Origin: CAYUIS01 sp964444825
Lineage (GTDB): Bacteria; Chloroflexota; Anaerolineae; B4-G1
Length of the DNA: 35,051 bases
Assembly (NCBI GenBank): GCA_964444825.1
Contig: CAYUIS010000043.1
Span: forward strand, 1-35,051
Direction of reading: 5' to 3'
Part shown: in pieces, positions 1-8,284 of the stretch
How positions within the stretch are numbered: the stretch's first letter is position 1
Layout of the letters: each line of letters starts with the position of its first letter
Translations under genes and position numbers: made by a program
The notes under the pieces: model-generated
Seen by the model: only the letters and a program-made list of their open reading frames with translations
What the model was told of the DNA's origin: nothing
Databases searched by the model: none

Positions 1-1
1 T

Positions 2-727
2 GTGAACTCACCGACGACGACGGCCGGATGTACGGCGTCTATGAATGCGGGGACCCTGCTGGGTATCGTGCTGGCGCAATTGGTGCGTGAGGGTACGCCT
101 GTCGCGGTCCCGGGCTGGAACGGCGGTCCGTACAACCTGAAAACAATGGTCGGCAACTATGTACTGGCAGATGAGCAGGGTGTCCCAACCGAGATGGGCA
201 AACGCTACAACCTACCTGTCTTTGGCCTGGGCGGTTCGACCGATTCGAAGGTGCTGGACCAGCAGTGCGCCGCCGAAGCTTCCCTAAGCCTGTTCACAGC
301 CCTGCTTCACGGAGCCAATATCGTGCACGACGTCGGGTTTATGGATTCTGGCCTGCAAGGTTCGCTCCAATTGATCGCTATCTGCAACGATCTCATCGGC
401 TGGATCCGGGCTGCCACAGGCGGTGTCGTAGTGAATGAAGAGACGCTAGCACTGGACGTGATCGATGAACTTGGACCGACGGGGGATTATCTAGGCCATC
501 AACACACGCTGAACCACTTTAAGGAGCCATACTACTCCAAACTAGCGGACAAGGGCACATTTTCCCAATGGGTCGAGCGAGGCGCGACCACGATGGAGGA
601 GCGAGCGGCACAGCAGGTGGAAGAGATCCTGGCGAGCCACAAGCCCGAACCCCTGCCCGCCGACGTTCAGCGAGACATCGGCAATATCGTCCAGCGGGAG
701 CAATCGTGGATCGACAATCGAGGATAA
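2..727 (+). CDS. MttB-family corrinoid methyltransferase, C-terminal part (5' end outside window)
   Basis: This is the C-terminal 241 residues of a trimethylamine methyltransferase (MttB, COG5598) family protein. Full-length relatives in this window are 477-499 residues, so about half is missing to the left; the GTG at position 2 is not a real start. The family moves a methyl group from a quaternary or tertiary amine to a cognate corrinoid protein in the cytoplasm. It aligns throughout with the 2130-3572 product: the block GGSTDSKVLDQQ matches GCSDAKVLDEQ there, and VHDVGFMDSGLQGS matches IHDVGYMESGLTGS. No in-frame TAG occurs, so the visible part contains no pyrrolysine, placing it with non-pyrrolysine members such as the glycine betaine methyltransferase MtgB. 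The exact substrate cannot be read from sequence. It is the first visible gene of a + strand run that continues with two PLP enzymes and a second mttB-like gene. Confidence 0.88.
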   Translation: MNSPTTTAGCTASMNAGTLLGIVLAQLVREGTPVAVPGWNGGPYNLKTMVGNYVLADEQGVPTEMGKRYNLPVFGLGGSTDSKVLDQQCAAEASLSLFTALLHGANIVHDVGFMDSGLQGSLQLIAICNDLIGWIRAATGGVVVNEETLALDVIDELGPTGDYLGHQHTLNHFKEPYYSKLADKGTFSQWVERGATTMEERAAQQVEEILASHKPEPLPADVQRDIGNIVQREQSWIDNRG

Positions 728-734
728 GACCTGG

Positions 735-767
735 AGCGACCGGCCCGTTGGCAGAAGCCCGGTCGCT
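735..767 (+). other. Intercistronic hairpin after first mttB-like gene
   Basis: A perfect 9-bp inverted repeat, AGCGACCGG at 735-743 and CCGGTCGCT at 759-767, encloses a 15-nt loop. It sits between the stop at 725-727 and the ribosome binding site of the next gene. No T-run follows, so it is not a classical terminator. It could be an mRNA-processing or stability element. A smaller GCGACC-based hairpin follows the second mttB-like gene. Confidence 0.4.
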
Positions 768-791
768 GCACTGACGCGGAGGAGACTCTCT

Positions 792-2039
792 ATGCACGAT
801 GACAAACCTTTCTTTATGCGAGATCCGTGGGGATACGATCCCCAGGTAAGGCCGGGCGCCAGGCCAGATGCACATCTGGGATTCGACACCAGGGCACTGC
901 ACGCCGGGTTTCACCCGCTTAAGGACGTCGAGCAATTCAGGTCATTTGTGCCACCGATCACGCAATCGATGACCTATCCGTATGAATGCTTCACCAAGAT
1001 CCCGTACCCGGTCTACGGTCGCACCAAGACGCCGACAGCAAGTGTCCTGGAGGAACGACTGGCAGCACTGGAGGGCGGTGAGGCAGCCGTCACCGCTGCA
1101 TCCGGGTCCCAGGCGCTGTTCAATCTGGTTTTCACCTTGGCTCGGCCCGGTGACAACGTGGTCACCACCCTGAATGTCTTTGGTGAGGGCTACAAACAGG
1201 CCGCCACCATCTTCCCAGAGCGGTGCAACGTCGAGTTCCGTTTCGTCAAGGATCCCGCCGACCCCACGTCCTGGGATAGGGAGATGGACGCCCGCACCCG
1301 CCTGGTGTGGGTCGAGACACCCAGCAACCCCACTCTCTTTGTGACCGACATCGAAGCAGTGGCTGACGTCGCTCACTCCCACAGTGTGCCCCTGCTGGTA
1401 GACAACACAACGGCGACAGCCGCCCTCCAGCAGCCAATGGCGCTGGGAGCGGACATCATTCTGCTCTCAATCACAAAGTTCCTGTGTGGCAACGCCAGCG
1501 TACTCGGAGGAGCCGTCGTGGGACCTGAAGCATTGGTCGAGGATGTCCGCTGGAACACCACCGAGTTTGTGGGCGCCATTATCCAGCCCTTTGAAGCCTG
1601 GCTGACGCTCCAGTTCGTGGAAACACTCTCGATGCGGATGGAACGTCACAGCGCGAATGCACAGCAGGTTGCCGAGTTCCTGGCCGACCACCCAAAAGTG
1701 CTACACGTCAACTACCCAGGGCTGCCCGACCATCCCCAGCACGAGCTGGCCCAGCGGCAGATGATGGCGCCGGGAGGATTGCTGTCCTTTGTCGTGGCTG
1801 GCGGTATGGAAGGCGCGGCCCAGGTGATGGATAACCTGGAACTGGTCGTCCACGCCGTCACGTTTGGCACCAGCCGTACCATATGTATGCATCCGCCGAC
1901 GATCACTCACGAGCACATGACGCGGGAGGAGCGCGCCGCCGTCGGCATCGACGACGGGCTCATACGTCTCTCCGTCGGCCTGGAGAATGCGGAGGACATC
2001 ATCGCTGACCTGGGTCAGGCCCTGACTAACCTGGACTGA
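792..2039 (+). CDS. PLP-dependent Cys/Met metabolism (gamma-lyase / trans-sulfuration family) enzyme
   Basis: A 415-residue member of the Cys/Met metabolism PLP enzyme family (cystathionine gamma-synthase, methionine gamma-lyase, O-acetylhomoserine sulfhydrylase). The start is ATG 792, behind GGAGGAG at 778-784. FDTRALHAG near residue 31 is the usual family N-terminus, so there is an extra leader of about 30 residues. YGRTKTPTASVLEERLAALE and ASGSQA match the PLP phosphate-binding regions; D204 in VDNTTATA should bind the pyridine nitrogen; K229 in SITKFLCG should form the Schiff base. The Tyr that normally stacks on PLP (LYGGTY-type motif) is replaced by Phe130 in NVFGEGYK. Lying between two mttB-like genes, it may process a methylated or sulfur-containing amino acid made or used by the pathway. 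Which reaction of the family it catalyses (gamma-elimination, beta-elimination or replacement) cannot be decided from sequence. Confidence 0.88.
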   Translation: MHDDKPFFMRDPWGYDPQVRPGARPDAHLGFDTRALHAGFHPLKDVEQFRSFVPPITQSMTYPYECFTKIPYPVYGRTKTPTASVLEERLAALEGGEAAVTAASGSQALFNLVFTLARPGDNVVTTLNVFGEGYKQAATIFPERCNVEFRFVKDPADPTSWDREMDARTRLVWVETPSNPTLFVTDIEAVADVAHSHSVPLLVDNTTATAALQQPMALGADIILLSITKFLCGNASVLGGAVVGPEALVEDVRWNTTEFVGAIIQPFEAWLTLQFVETLSMRMERHSANAQQVAEFLADHPKVLHVNYPGLPDHPQHELAQRQMMAPGGLLSFVVAGGMEGAAQVMDNLELVVHAVTFGTSRTICMHPPTITHEHMTREERAAVGIDDGLIRLSVGLENAEDIIADLGQALTNLD

Positions 2040-2129
2040 GGCGCCCCCCGAGCCTGTCGACGGGCAAGAGACCCATAGTCCGGCGGGCTGAGGTACTCGA
2101 ATGGACAATCGACAAGGAGGACAGCCAAA

Positions 2130-3572
2130 ATGAAGACAGTCAATTCCATCGCCTTTCAATCGCCCCAGTTTTCCGTGCTTTCCGACACGCAGATCCAGGA
2201 TCTACATCTAGCTGCCCTGGAAGCCCTGAGGCGCATAGGCATCCGATTCCACCATCAACAGGCACTCGATATGCTGAAAATGGCCGGCGCCTTTATCTCC
2301 GACGGTAACCTGGTCAAGTTTCCCGCCCGTTTGGTGGACGATGCCATTGCCTCTGTGCCCAGTCGAGTGATCATGTGCGACCGGGAGGGCGAACCGTCAC
2401 TCTTCCTAGAGGGCACAAAGGTCTATTTCGGCACAGGCTCCGATTGCCTGAACCTGCTTGATCCTCAGACGGGCGAACACCGCCCGTTCACTCAGGCCGA
2501 CATCATCGACGGCTACCATCTGTGCGATGCCCTGCCCAATATCCACTTTGTCATGTCGATCGGGATTCCTGCCGACGTGGACCCAGATCTCACCTACGAC
2601 GTACAGATGGCCCTCATGCTGGAGCACACGACCAAGCCACTCGTCTTTGTGAGCAACGACAAGGCCAGTTGCCAGCGCGCCATCGATATGGCGGCGGCCG
2701 TAGCAGGCGGCTACGAATCATTAAGAGAGCAACAGCACATCCTGCTCTACTCCGAGCCCAGTTCACCGCTCCAGCAGTCGGAGACGGCGGTCGACAAGCT
2801 GCTGCTCATGGCCGAGTATGAGCTGCCAGTGATCCACTCACCTGGCCCGCTGATGGGCGGGACGGCGCCGATCACAATGGCGGGCGGCCTCGTGATGTCG
2901 CTGGCCGAGATCCTGAGCGGCCTGGTGGTTCACCAGTTAACGCGGCCCGGGGCCCCCTTCATCTTTGGTGCTGGGCTCCACCATATGGATATGGCCTCAA
3001 TGCAAATCTGCTACGCCTCACCAGAGTTTCAACTCACCAAGGCCGCGGTCGCCGAACTGGGGCGCTGGTACGGTATGCCCACGTGGGGTTACGCCGGGTG
3101 CTCCGACGCCAAAGTGCTTGACGAGCAGGCAGCCGTGGAGGCAATGCTCTCAGTGATGATGGCCAAGTTCACCGGCGCCAACCTGATCCACGACGTGGGC
3201 TACATGGAAAGCGGCCTCACCGGATCATTCGAGATGATCGTCCTGACCGACGAGCTTATCAGTATGACCGATCACCTGATGAAGGGCATAGAAGTCAGCG
3301 AGGACACACTCCTGATGGAGGATTTGGAACGCGCCGGTCCCGGCGGGCAGTTCCTGGATTCCCACGAGACCCTGAACCGTTTCCGCAGCTTTTGGTTCCC
3401 CGCCCTGCTCGATCGCAAGACAAGGCAGCCGTGGTTGGAGGCAGGCAGCACCACGCTGGGCCAGCGGCTGAGCGCCACGGTGCTAGAGATCGTCAAAGAG
3501 CATCGACCCAAGCCGTTGAGCCCGGATAGAAAAGAGAAGGTGCAAGAGATCCTGGCCAAGGCGAGAGGATAG
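2130..3572 (+). CDS. MttB-family corrinoid methyltransferase (non-pyrrolysine)
   Basis: A full-length 480-residue MttB-family (COG5598) protein with start ATG 2130 behind AAGGAGG at 2114-2120. It is expected to demethylate a quaternary amine and pass the methyl group to a corrinoid protein. The N-terminal portion holds the family pattern LHLAALEALRRIGIRF; the C-terminal half carries GCSDAKVLDEQ (C324 to Q333) and IHDVGYMESGLTGS, followed by the ERAGPGGQFLDSHET region. There is no internal TAG codon, so pyrrolysine is not used; characterised non-pyrrolysine relatives act on glycine betaine, proline betaine, carnitine and gamma-butyrobetaine. The gene lies 90 bp after the PLP gamma-lyase-type gene and 86 bp before the aminotransferase gene, and is probably co-transcribed with them. 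It resembles the 26785-28284 product more than the divergent 8475-9908 product. Confidence 0.93.
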   Translation: MKTVNSIAFQSPQFSVLSDTQIQDLHLAALEALRRIGIRFHHQQALDMLKMAGAFISDGNLVKFPARLVDDAIASVPSRVIMCDREGEPSLFLEGTKVYFGTGSDCLNLLDPQTGEHRPFTQADIIDGYHLCDALPNIHFVMSIGIPADVDPDLTYDVQMALMLEHTTKPLVFVSNDKASCQRAIDMAAAVAGGYESLREQQHILLYSEPSSPLQQSETAVDKLLLMAEYELPVIHSPGPLMGGTAPITMAGGLVMSLAEILSGLVVHQLTRPGAPFIFGAGLHHMDMASMQICYASPEFQLTKAAVAELGRWYGMPTWGYAGCSDAKVLDEQAAVEAMLSVMMAKFTGANLIHDVGYMESGLTGSFEMIVLTDELISMTDHLMKGIEVSEDTLLMEDLERAGPGGQFLDSHETLNRFRSFWFPALLDRKTRQPWLEAGSTTLGQRLSATVLEIVKEHRPKPLSPDRKEKVQEILAKARG

Positions 3573-3580
3573 GCCGGCCC

Positions 3581-3617
3581 GCGACCTAAGCCCACCCACC
3601 GAATACTCACAGGTCGC
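3581..3617 (+). other. Intercistronic inverted repeat after second mttB-like gene
   Basis: GCGACCT at 3581-3587 and AGGTCGC at 3611-3617 form a 7-bp inverted repeat with a 23-nt loop in the spacer between the mttB-like gene and the aminotransferase gene. There is no T-tract. The core GCGACC is the same as in the hairpin after the first mttB-like gene. A functional role is unproven and the long loop makes it weak. Confidence 0.25.
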
Positions 3618-3658
3618 TCACACCGACAAACCCGATCACATGATCGACAGGAGAGACG

Positions 3659-4849
3659 ATGAACGAAAACAGAATGAGCTTTGCTGCACGTGTCGGTCAC
3701 CTGGCTCCAGAGGGGGCCTACCATATGCTGGCCCAGGCCCAGGCCCTGGAGGCCAAGGGCCGGGACATCATTCACCTGGAGATCGGCCAGCCCGACGTGC
3801 CCACCTTCGACAACGTAGCCCAGGCTGGCATCCAGGCCATCCAAGAGGGCCACACCCGATATAACCCGCCGGCTGGTGTTCCCGCCCTACAGGAGGCCAT
3901 CGCCGAGGACGCCGGGCGACGCCGAGGGATCGACGTATTGCCATCGCAGGTCATTGTCGGACCGGGCGCAAAACCGATCCTGTTCTTCCCCACCCTGGCG
4001 CTTGTCCAGCCGGGTGATGAGGTGATCTACCCCGACCCTGGGTTCCCCACCTATGCCGCCATGATCAGGGTGGCTGGCGGTATCCCAGTGCCTATCCCGT
4101 TGCAGGAATCGAACGACTTTGCCTTCGACCTGGCGCTCTTTGACCAAGCAGTGAACGCCCGTACCCGGATGATCATCCTGAACTCGCCCAGCAACCCCAC
4201 CGGCGGCGTGCTTCCGATGCCGGTGCTGGAGCACATCGCCGACGCAGCCCTGCGACACGATGCCTGGATACTCTCTGATGAGATCTATGCCCGTCTCACA
4301 TTCGACGGCCTTTCAGCGCCCAGCATCGCCATCCTGCCCGGCATGCGTGAGCGGACCGTCATCTGCGACGGCTTCTCCAAGACATATGCGATGACCGGCT
4401 GGAGGCTGGGCTTTGGCATTATGCCCGAGCCCCTCGCAGAGCGCGTGGGCCTGCTGCTGACCCACTCCATCGGCTGTACGGCTACATTCACGCAGCTTGC
4501 CGGCATAGCGGCGTTGACCGGTCCACAGGACCCCGTCCAGGTGGTCCTGGCAGAGTACCAACGCCGGAGGGACGTTCTCATTGCGGGTCTGAACGAGATC
4601 CAGGGCGTCCAATGTCGCACGCCGCAGGGCGCGTTCTATGCCTTCCCCAACGTGAGCGCCTTTGGCAAAACCTCAGACTGGTTGGCCAGCTACCTGCTTG
4701 AGGAAGCAGGGGTGGCCGTGCTGCCGGGTACCGCCTTTGGCCCGGGAGGAGAGGGGTACCTGCGGCTGTGCTTTGCTAACTCGATGGACAACATCCAGAC
4801 CGCGCTGGAGCGGATAGCCGCCGCCCTTGCCAAGATCGAACTGGAGTGA
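3659..4849 (+). CDS. Class I/II PLP-dependent aminotransferase
   Basis: A 396-residue fold-type I aminotransferase of the aspartate-aminotransferase superfamily (COG0436 type). The start is ATG 3659, behind AGGAGA at 3649-3654. NSPSNPTGG holds the conserved Asn that contacts PLP, LSDEIYARL supplies the Asp/Tyr pair, and K241 in DGFSKTYAMTGWRLG is the Schiff-base lysine. GYLRLCFAN near the C-terminus carries the Arg expected to bind the substrate carboxylate. The enzyme should exchange an amino group between an amino acid and a 2-oxo acid in the cytosol. It follows an mttB-like gene and is the last gene before a non-coding stretch, so it may act on the demethylated amino acid released by the methyltransferases. 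Substrate specificity is not visible. Confidence 0.92.
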   Translation: MNENRMSFAARVGHLAPEGAYHMLAQAQALEAKGRDIIHLEIGQPDVPTFDNVAQAGIQAIQEGHTRYNPPAGVPALQEAIAEDAGRRRGIDVLPSQVIVGPGAKPILFFPTLALVQPGDEVIYPDPGFPTYAAMIRVAGGIPVPIPLQESNDFAFDLALFDQAVNARTRMIILNSPSNPTGGVLPMPVLEHIADAALRHDAWILSDEIYARLTFDGLSAPSIAILPGMRERTVICDGFSKTYAMTGWRLGFGIMPEPLAERVGLLLTHSIGCTATFTQLAGIAALTGPQDPVQVVLAEYQRRRDVLIAGLNEIQGVQCRTPQGAFYAFPNVSAFGKTSDWLASYLLEEAGVAVLPGTAFGPGGEGYLRLCFANSMDNIQTALERIAAALAKIELE

Positions 4850-4890
4850 GTGGTTCGACATACCCGCGCCGCCTTGCACCAAATGGTCTG

Positions 4891-4902
4891 ATGCGGGACA
4901 GC
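4891..4902. repeat. Target-site duplication, left copy (12 bp)
   Basis: ATGCGGGACAGC abuts the left inverted repeat of the 4903-5042 element and is identical to 5043-5054. Confidence 0.85.
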
Positions 4903-5042
4903 AGGGCGATTGCATTTGACGCTCCTAGTCCTCGTCCCCGAGGACGGCCTTCACGAAATCGGGCTACAACAGCAGATTCTCATCGCGCAGAGCGCCCCGA
5001 GGACGGGGCTCAGAGCTGTGGTTAGCCAAATGCAATCGCCCT
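4903..5042. mobile_element. MITE-like non-autonomous insertion element (140 bp)
   Basis: The element has perfect 16-bp terminal inverted repeats: AGGGCGATTGCATTTG at 4903-4918 and its reverse complement at 5027-5042. It is flanked exactly by a 12-bp direct repeat, ATGCGGGACAGC, at 4891-4902 and 5043-5054, as expected for a target-site duplication. It encodes no transposase. Inside are a 7-bp hairpin (GTCCTCG/CGAGGAC, 4928-4934 and 4939-4945) and a repeated 12-mer CCCCGAGGACGG at 4936-4947 and 4995-5006. A 10-13 bp duplication is typical of IS4-group transposases, so mobilisation by an IS4-like element elsewhere in the genome is inferred. The intact duplication and identical ends suggest a recent insertion. 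Confidence 0.85.
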
Positions 5043-5054
5043 ATGCGGGACAGC
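5043..5054. repeat. Target-site duplication, right copy (12 bp)
   Basis: ATGCGGGACAGC abuts the right inverted repeat of the 4903-5042 element and lies 2 bp upstream of the predicted -35 box. Confidence 0.85.
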
Positions 5055-5056
5055 CC

Positions 5057-5085
5057 TTGACTTGTGGTCAATCTAGGCATATACT
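5057..5085 (+). promoter_or_regulatory. Sigma-70-type promoter of the SBBP-repeat protein gene
   Basis: TTGACT at 5057-5062 and TATACT at 5080-5085 are separated by exactly 17 bp. Each hexamer differs from consensus at one position. Transcription would start near 5092, giving a leader of about 95 nt before ATG 5187. The MITE-like element ends 14 bp upstream of the -35 box, counting the 12-bp duplication. Confidence 0.7.
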
Positions 5086-5186
5086 GACCCCGATGGAGGT
5101 CTAGAGCAGCAGGGGTACGCCAGCCGCTCTTGGCCCCACGCTTGACGTTCCTCTTACACATCCAATCGAAAACGAGGAGGGCGAGA

Positions 5187-8100
5187 ATGAAAAGATCACA
5201 GCGGCTTTCCCTGATGAATGTCTTGATGATCCTGGCGCTGTTCCTGGCAGGATCGGCGGCCTCCAGCGCAGACCACATCCGACCGGCCCCAACCACAGCG
5301 ACGCCCATTCCAGAAACATCTGAATCTGATCAAGGAACAGGCGTGATGTTCATCGAAAACGCGGGCCAGTTCGCCGAGGAAGCGCGCTTCCAGATACGGG
5401 GAACGGGCCACCGTCTTTGGCTGACAGAGAACGCCGTATGGCTAACCCTGATGAACCAACCGGAGCCGAGTGACGTCCACCAGCCATCCTCTGTGCGTTC
5501 CACCCACGTGAGGTTGAGCTTTGCCGGGAGCAATGCCCATCCACATATCGAACCCTTCAACCGACTGCCTACACGTGTTTCCTACTTTATCGGGAATGAT
5601 CCAGCCGAATGGCACGCTGACGTCCCGGTCTGGGGCGGTGTAAGATACCACGACCTCTACCCTGGTCTGGATATGGAAATAACGAGCACAGGCGGGCGAT
5701 GGACGTGGCGACTGATCTGTCAGCGCTCGGACTGCGAATCCGCTCTCCAGAGGGTGCGTTTGCAGGTAGCAGGCGCGGACGGCGTGGCAGCGGAAGCGCT
5801 CCATCCAGCATCGCTCCAAGGGGATGGGGAACCGACCGCTAGCGGGGCCACCCACCTGCGTCTGTCCACCTCCGCGGGCAGCTTTACCCTGCCTCTCCTC
5901 CAGGTGAAGGGGGCCGATGTGGCATCCCTCGATCCGAAAAGCATCCAGCCCACCATAGACGGCAAGGAGATCCAAAAGCCGTTTGTCCTTCACGATCCGT
6001 ATCACACGGATACGTCCGCGAGCCTGGATTCGAGCAACTTGCTGTACAGTACTTTCCTGGGGGATGATGAAGATGATTTTGGCAGCGACATTGCTATAGA
6101 TGCAGCGGGCAATAGTTATGTGACGGGTATGGCCGACTCGTGGTATTTCCCCACCACGACAGGGGCGTTCGATACGAGCCACCCGATTCTGACGGAGGCA
6201 TTTGTGGCAAAGCTCAACCCCAGTGGCACCGCACTTGTGTATGCCACCCTGTTGGGCGGAGGCGACGACGAGCAAGGCCGCGCGATCACCGTCGACGACA
6301 CAGGCAACGCCTACGTGACGGGAGACACCGCCTCCGACAACTTTCCCACCACGCCGGGGTCCTTTGATCCCAGCTACCAGGGTGGCTATTACCCCTTCGA
6401 TGCCTTCGTCTTCAAGCTGAACCCCGATGGAACGGCTCCGGTCTTTGGTACCTATGTGGGGGGAGGCGCCGACGATCGAGGGCAGGACATCACCGTGGAT
6501 TCCGCTGGAAACGTGTACGTGGCGGGCAGTACGACGTCGGGCAACTTTCCAACCACGGGTGGAGCCTTCCAACCAAACTACCACCCACCCTCCCCGCAAG
6601 GTGAATTGGACGCCTTTGTGGTAAAGCTGAGCGCCGACGGTTCGACGCTCGTTTACGGCACCTATTTGGGGACCGGCACTGACGACTCTGCCTCCGGCAT
6701 CTCTGTGGACGGAGCAGGCAACGCCTACGTGATCGGCCAGACCGGTTCGGCCAGCTTCCCGACCACTCCTGGAGCTTTTGACACCGGCTACAACGGCAAT
6801 CGCGACGTCTTTGTGGTAAAGCTGAACGGGGCCGGATCCGCCCTGGGTTACGGGACATTTCTGGGCGGAAGTCAAACCGACAGCGCTGCTGCCATCGTCG
6901 TAGACAGAGCTGGCACCGCCTACGTGACAGGTGAAACCAGATCAGCCGATTTTCCGGTCACCACTGGGGCCTATGACACCACGTTCGGGGGCGGCACGTG
7001 CGGCTCAGGCCCCTGTCACGACGTGTATATGGCAAGACTGAATGCAGCCGGTTCGGCCCTGACCTTTGCGACTTTTCTTGGAGGTAGCGAGTCGGACTAT
7101 GCCGGGGACATGGNNNNNNNNNNNNNNNNNNNNNNNNNNNNNNNNNNNNNNNNNNNNNNNNNNNNNNNNNNNNNNNNNNNNNNNNNNNNNNNNNNNNNNN
7201 NNNNNNNNNNNNNCTGACCTTTGCGACTTTTCTTGGAGGTAGCGAGTCGGACTATGCCGGGGACATGGCTGTAGACACGTTAGGCGGTATTTACGTCACA
7301 GGATCGACCAACTCTTCCGACTTTCCTAGCACACCCTGTGCATTCGACGTGGACGCCAATGACGTGAATTGGGGAGATGGATTTGTGGCCAAGTTGAACG
7401 CTGCGGGAAGCAGATTGTCCTATGCCACTTTCCTGGGCGGTGCTCACCAGGATTCCGTTGCCGGTATCGCCGTGTCCGAGCCGGACTTGCTCTACGCAAC
7501 CGGCAAAACCCGTTCCGAGGATTTCCCCACCACTCAAGGAGCATTTGACACCAGCTTTGGCGGCGGGGACTGTATTTTCGGGGCTTATCCCTGTCAGGAT
7601 GTGTTTGTGACAAAGCTTGAGACCGTGCCCAGATGTACGGTCTCCGGACGCGTGCTGAACAGTGCGGGAACACCGCTGGTCGACGTCCGGATAGCGGCCA
7701 GCGAGACCTACAGTGGCACAACGGATGCCGATGGGGTCTATACCATCACCGGTGTACTCAGTGGTACCCACACGGTTGCACCAGCTACGCTCGGCTATTT
7801 CTGGTCACCGAGCAGCCGTGCCGTCACCGTGCCGCCCGACGCCGCAGGGCAGGACTTTACAGCGTACCGCATCCAGAAGAGGATGACGCCTGCCGTCCCA
7901 TCGGTTGTCGCCCTCGGCGAGAGAATCACATACACGATCCACGTGATCACGCCCACGAGCGGCATGATTGCTCTCTACGACCAGGTACCCACCTACACCA
8001 CTTTTGTCAGCGGTTCACTCAATGCGCCAGCGGGCGTGGTTTATCAATCATCCATTCGTGCCATCACCGGAACGCTGGACCTGAGCGCCGCCGTTTCCCA

Positions 8101-8284
8101 GACTGTGTCGTTCGCCGTAAGCGTCACAGTTGCAGGTACGGCAAACTTTGCACCGCTCATCACGAACAAGGCCTGCATTTACGGATTGGACCGTGGGATG
8201 GAGGACTGCGAGTGGTCGAAGGAGGCGTGGATTTTCACCTACGCCCGGACGATCCATCTGCCGCTAGTGATGCGGAGCGGGTGA
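5187..8284 (+). CDS. Secreted seven-repeat SBBP beta-propeller protein with C-terminal LPLVMR motif (interrupted by assembly gap)
   Basis: Start ATG 5187 follows GAGGAGG at 5174-5180 and begins a Sec signal peptide (KRSQR, then a hydrophobic stretch, then SAASSA); an upstream in-frame TTG at 5130 is less likely. Residues about 52-181 resemble the domain that often precedes SBBP repeats (IENAGQ, YHDLYPGLDM). Seven SBBP repeats follow (motifs SxFPTTxGAFD and AYVTGxT), consistent with a seven-bladed propeller, then a carboxypeptidase-regulatory-like fold (CTVSGRVLNSAGTPL), a DUF11-like domain and the terminus TIHLPLVMRSG. The 100 N at 7114-7213 and a 55-bp exact duplication around them shift the apparent frame. 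Removing the 155 surplus bases (7114-7268) restores one continuous 980-residue frame and completes repeat six. It is probably an extracellular or surface-attached structural or adhesive protein; no enzyme motif is seen. Confidence 0.85.
7059..7113. repeat. 55-bp exact duplicate at left edge of gap
   Basis: These 55 bases are identical to 7214-7268 on the other side of the N run. The length equals a common assembler k-mer (55), so the copies most likely represent one genomic locus that was not merged during scaffolding. Confidence 0.85.
7114..7213. other. Assembly gap (100 N)
   Basis: Exactly 100 N, a scaffolding placeholder. The flanks overlap by 55 identical bases and collapse into a single reading frame, so the true missing length is probably zero (in fact minus 55). 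Confidence 0.95.
7214..7268. repeat. 55-bp exact duplicate at right edge of gap
   Basis: Identical to 7059-7113; see that entry. It encodes the same start of SBBP repeat six (LTFATFLGGSESDYAGDM). Confidence 0.85.

Larger units (their letters stand above)
4850..5186. other. Intergenic region holding a MITE-like insertion and a promoter
   Basis: This 337-bp stretch has no credible gene. It contains the 140-bp inverted-repeat element at 4903-5042 with its 12-bp flanking duplications, a strong promoter-like sequence at 5057-5085, and the GAGGAGG ribosome binding site at 5174-5180 for the SBBP-repeat gene. Short open frames here are artefacts of the element. Confidence 0.7.

Noticed and set aside
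2..4. GTG at the left edge as the start of the first gene
   Set aside because: The encoded protein begins in the middle of the MttB family alignment, so the gene is simply cut by the window edge.
2050..2065. GAGCCTGTCGACGGGC, resembling a widespread bacterial REP-like palindrome core
   Set aside because: Only one imperfect copy is seen, with no paired inverted partner, so I do not annotate it as a repeat element.
5442..6875. 477-residue minus-strand open frame opposite the SBBP-repeat gene
   Set aside because: It mirrors the repeated SBBP coding sequence and has no start signal or domain.
7114..7268. Apparent frameshift and truncation of the SBBP-repeat gene
   Set aside because: It is fully explained by the placeholder N run plus the 55-bp duplicated flank; the frame is intact once these are collapsed.
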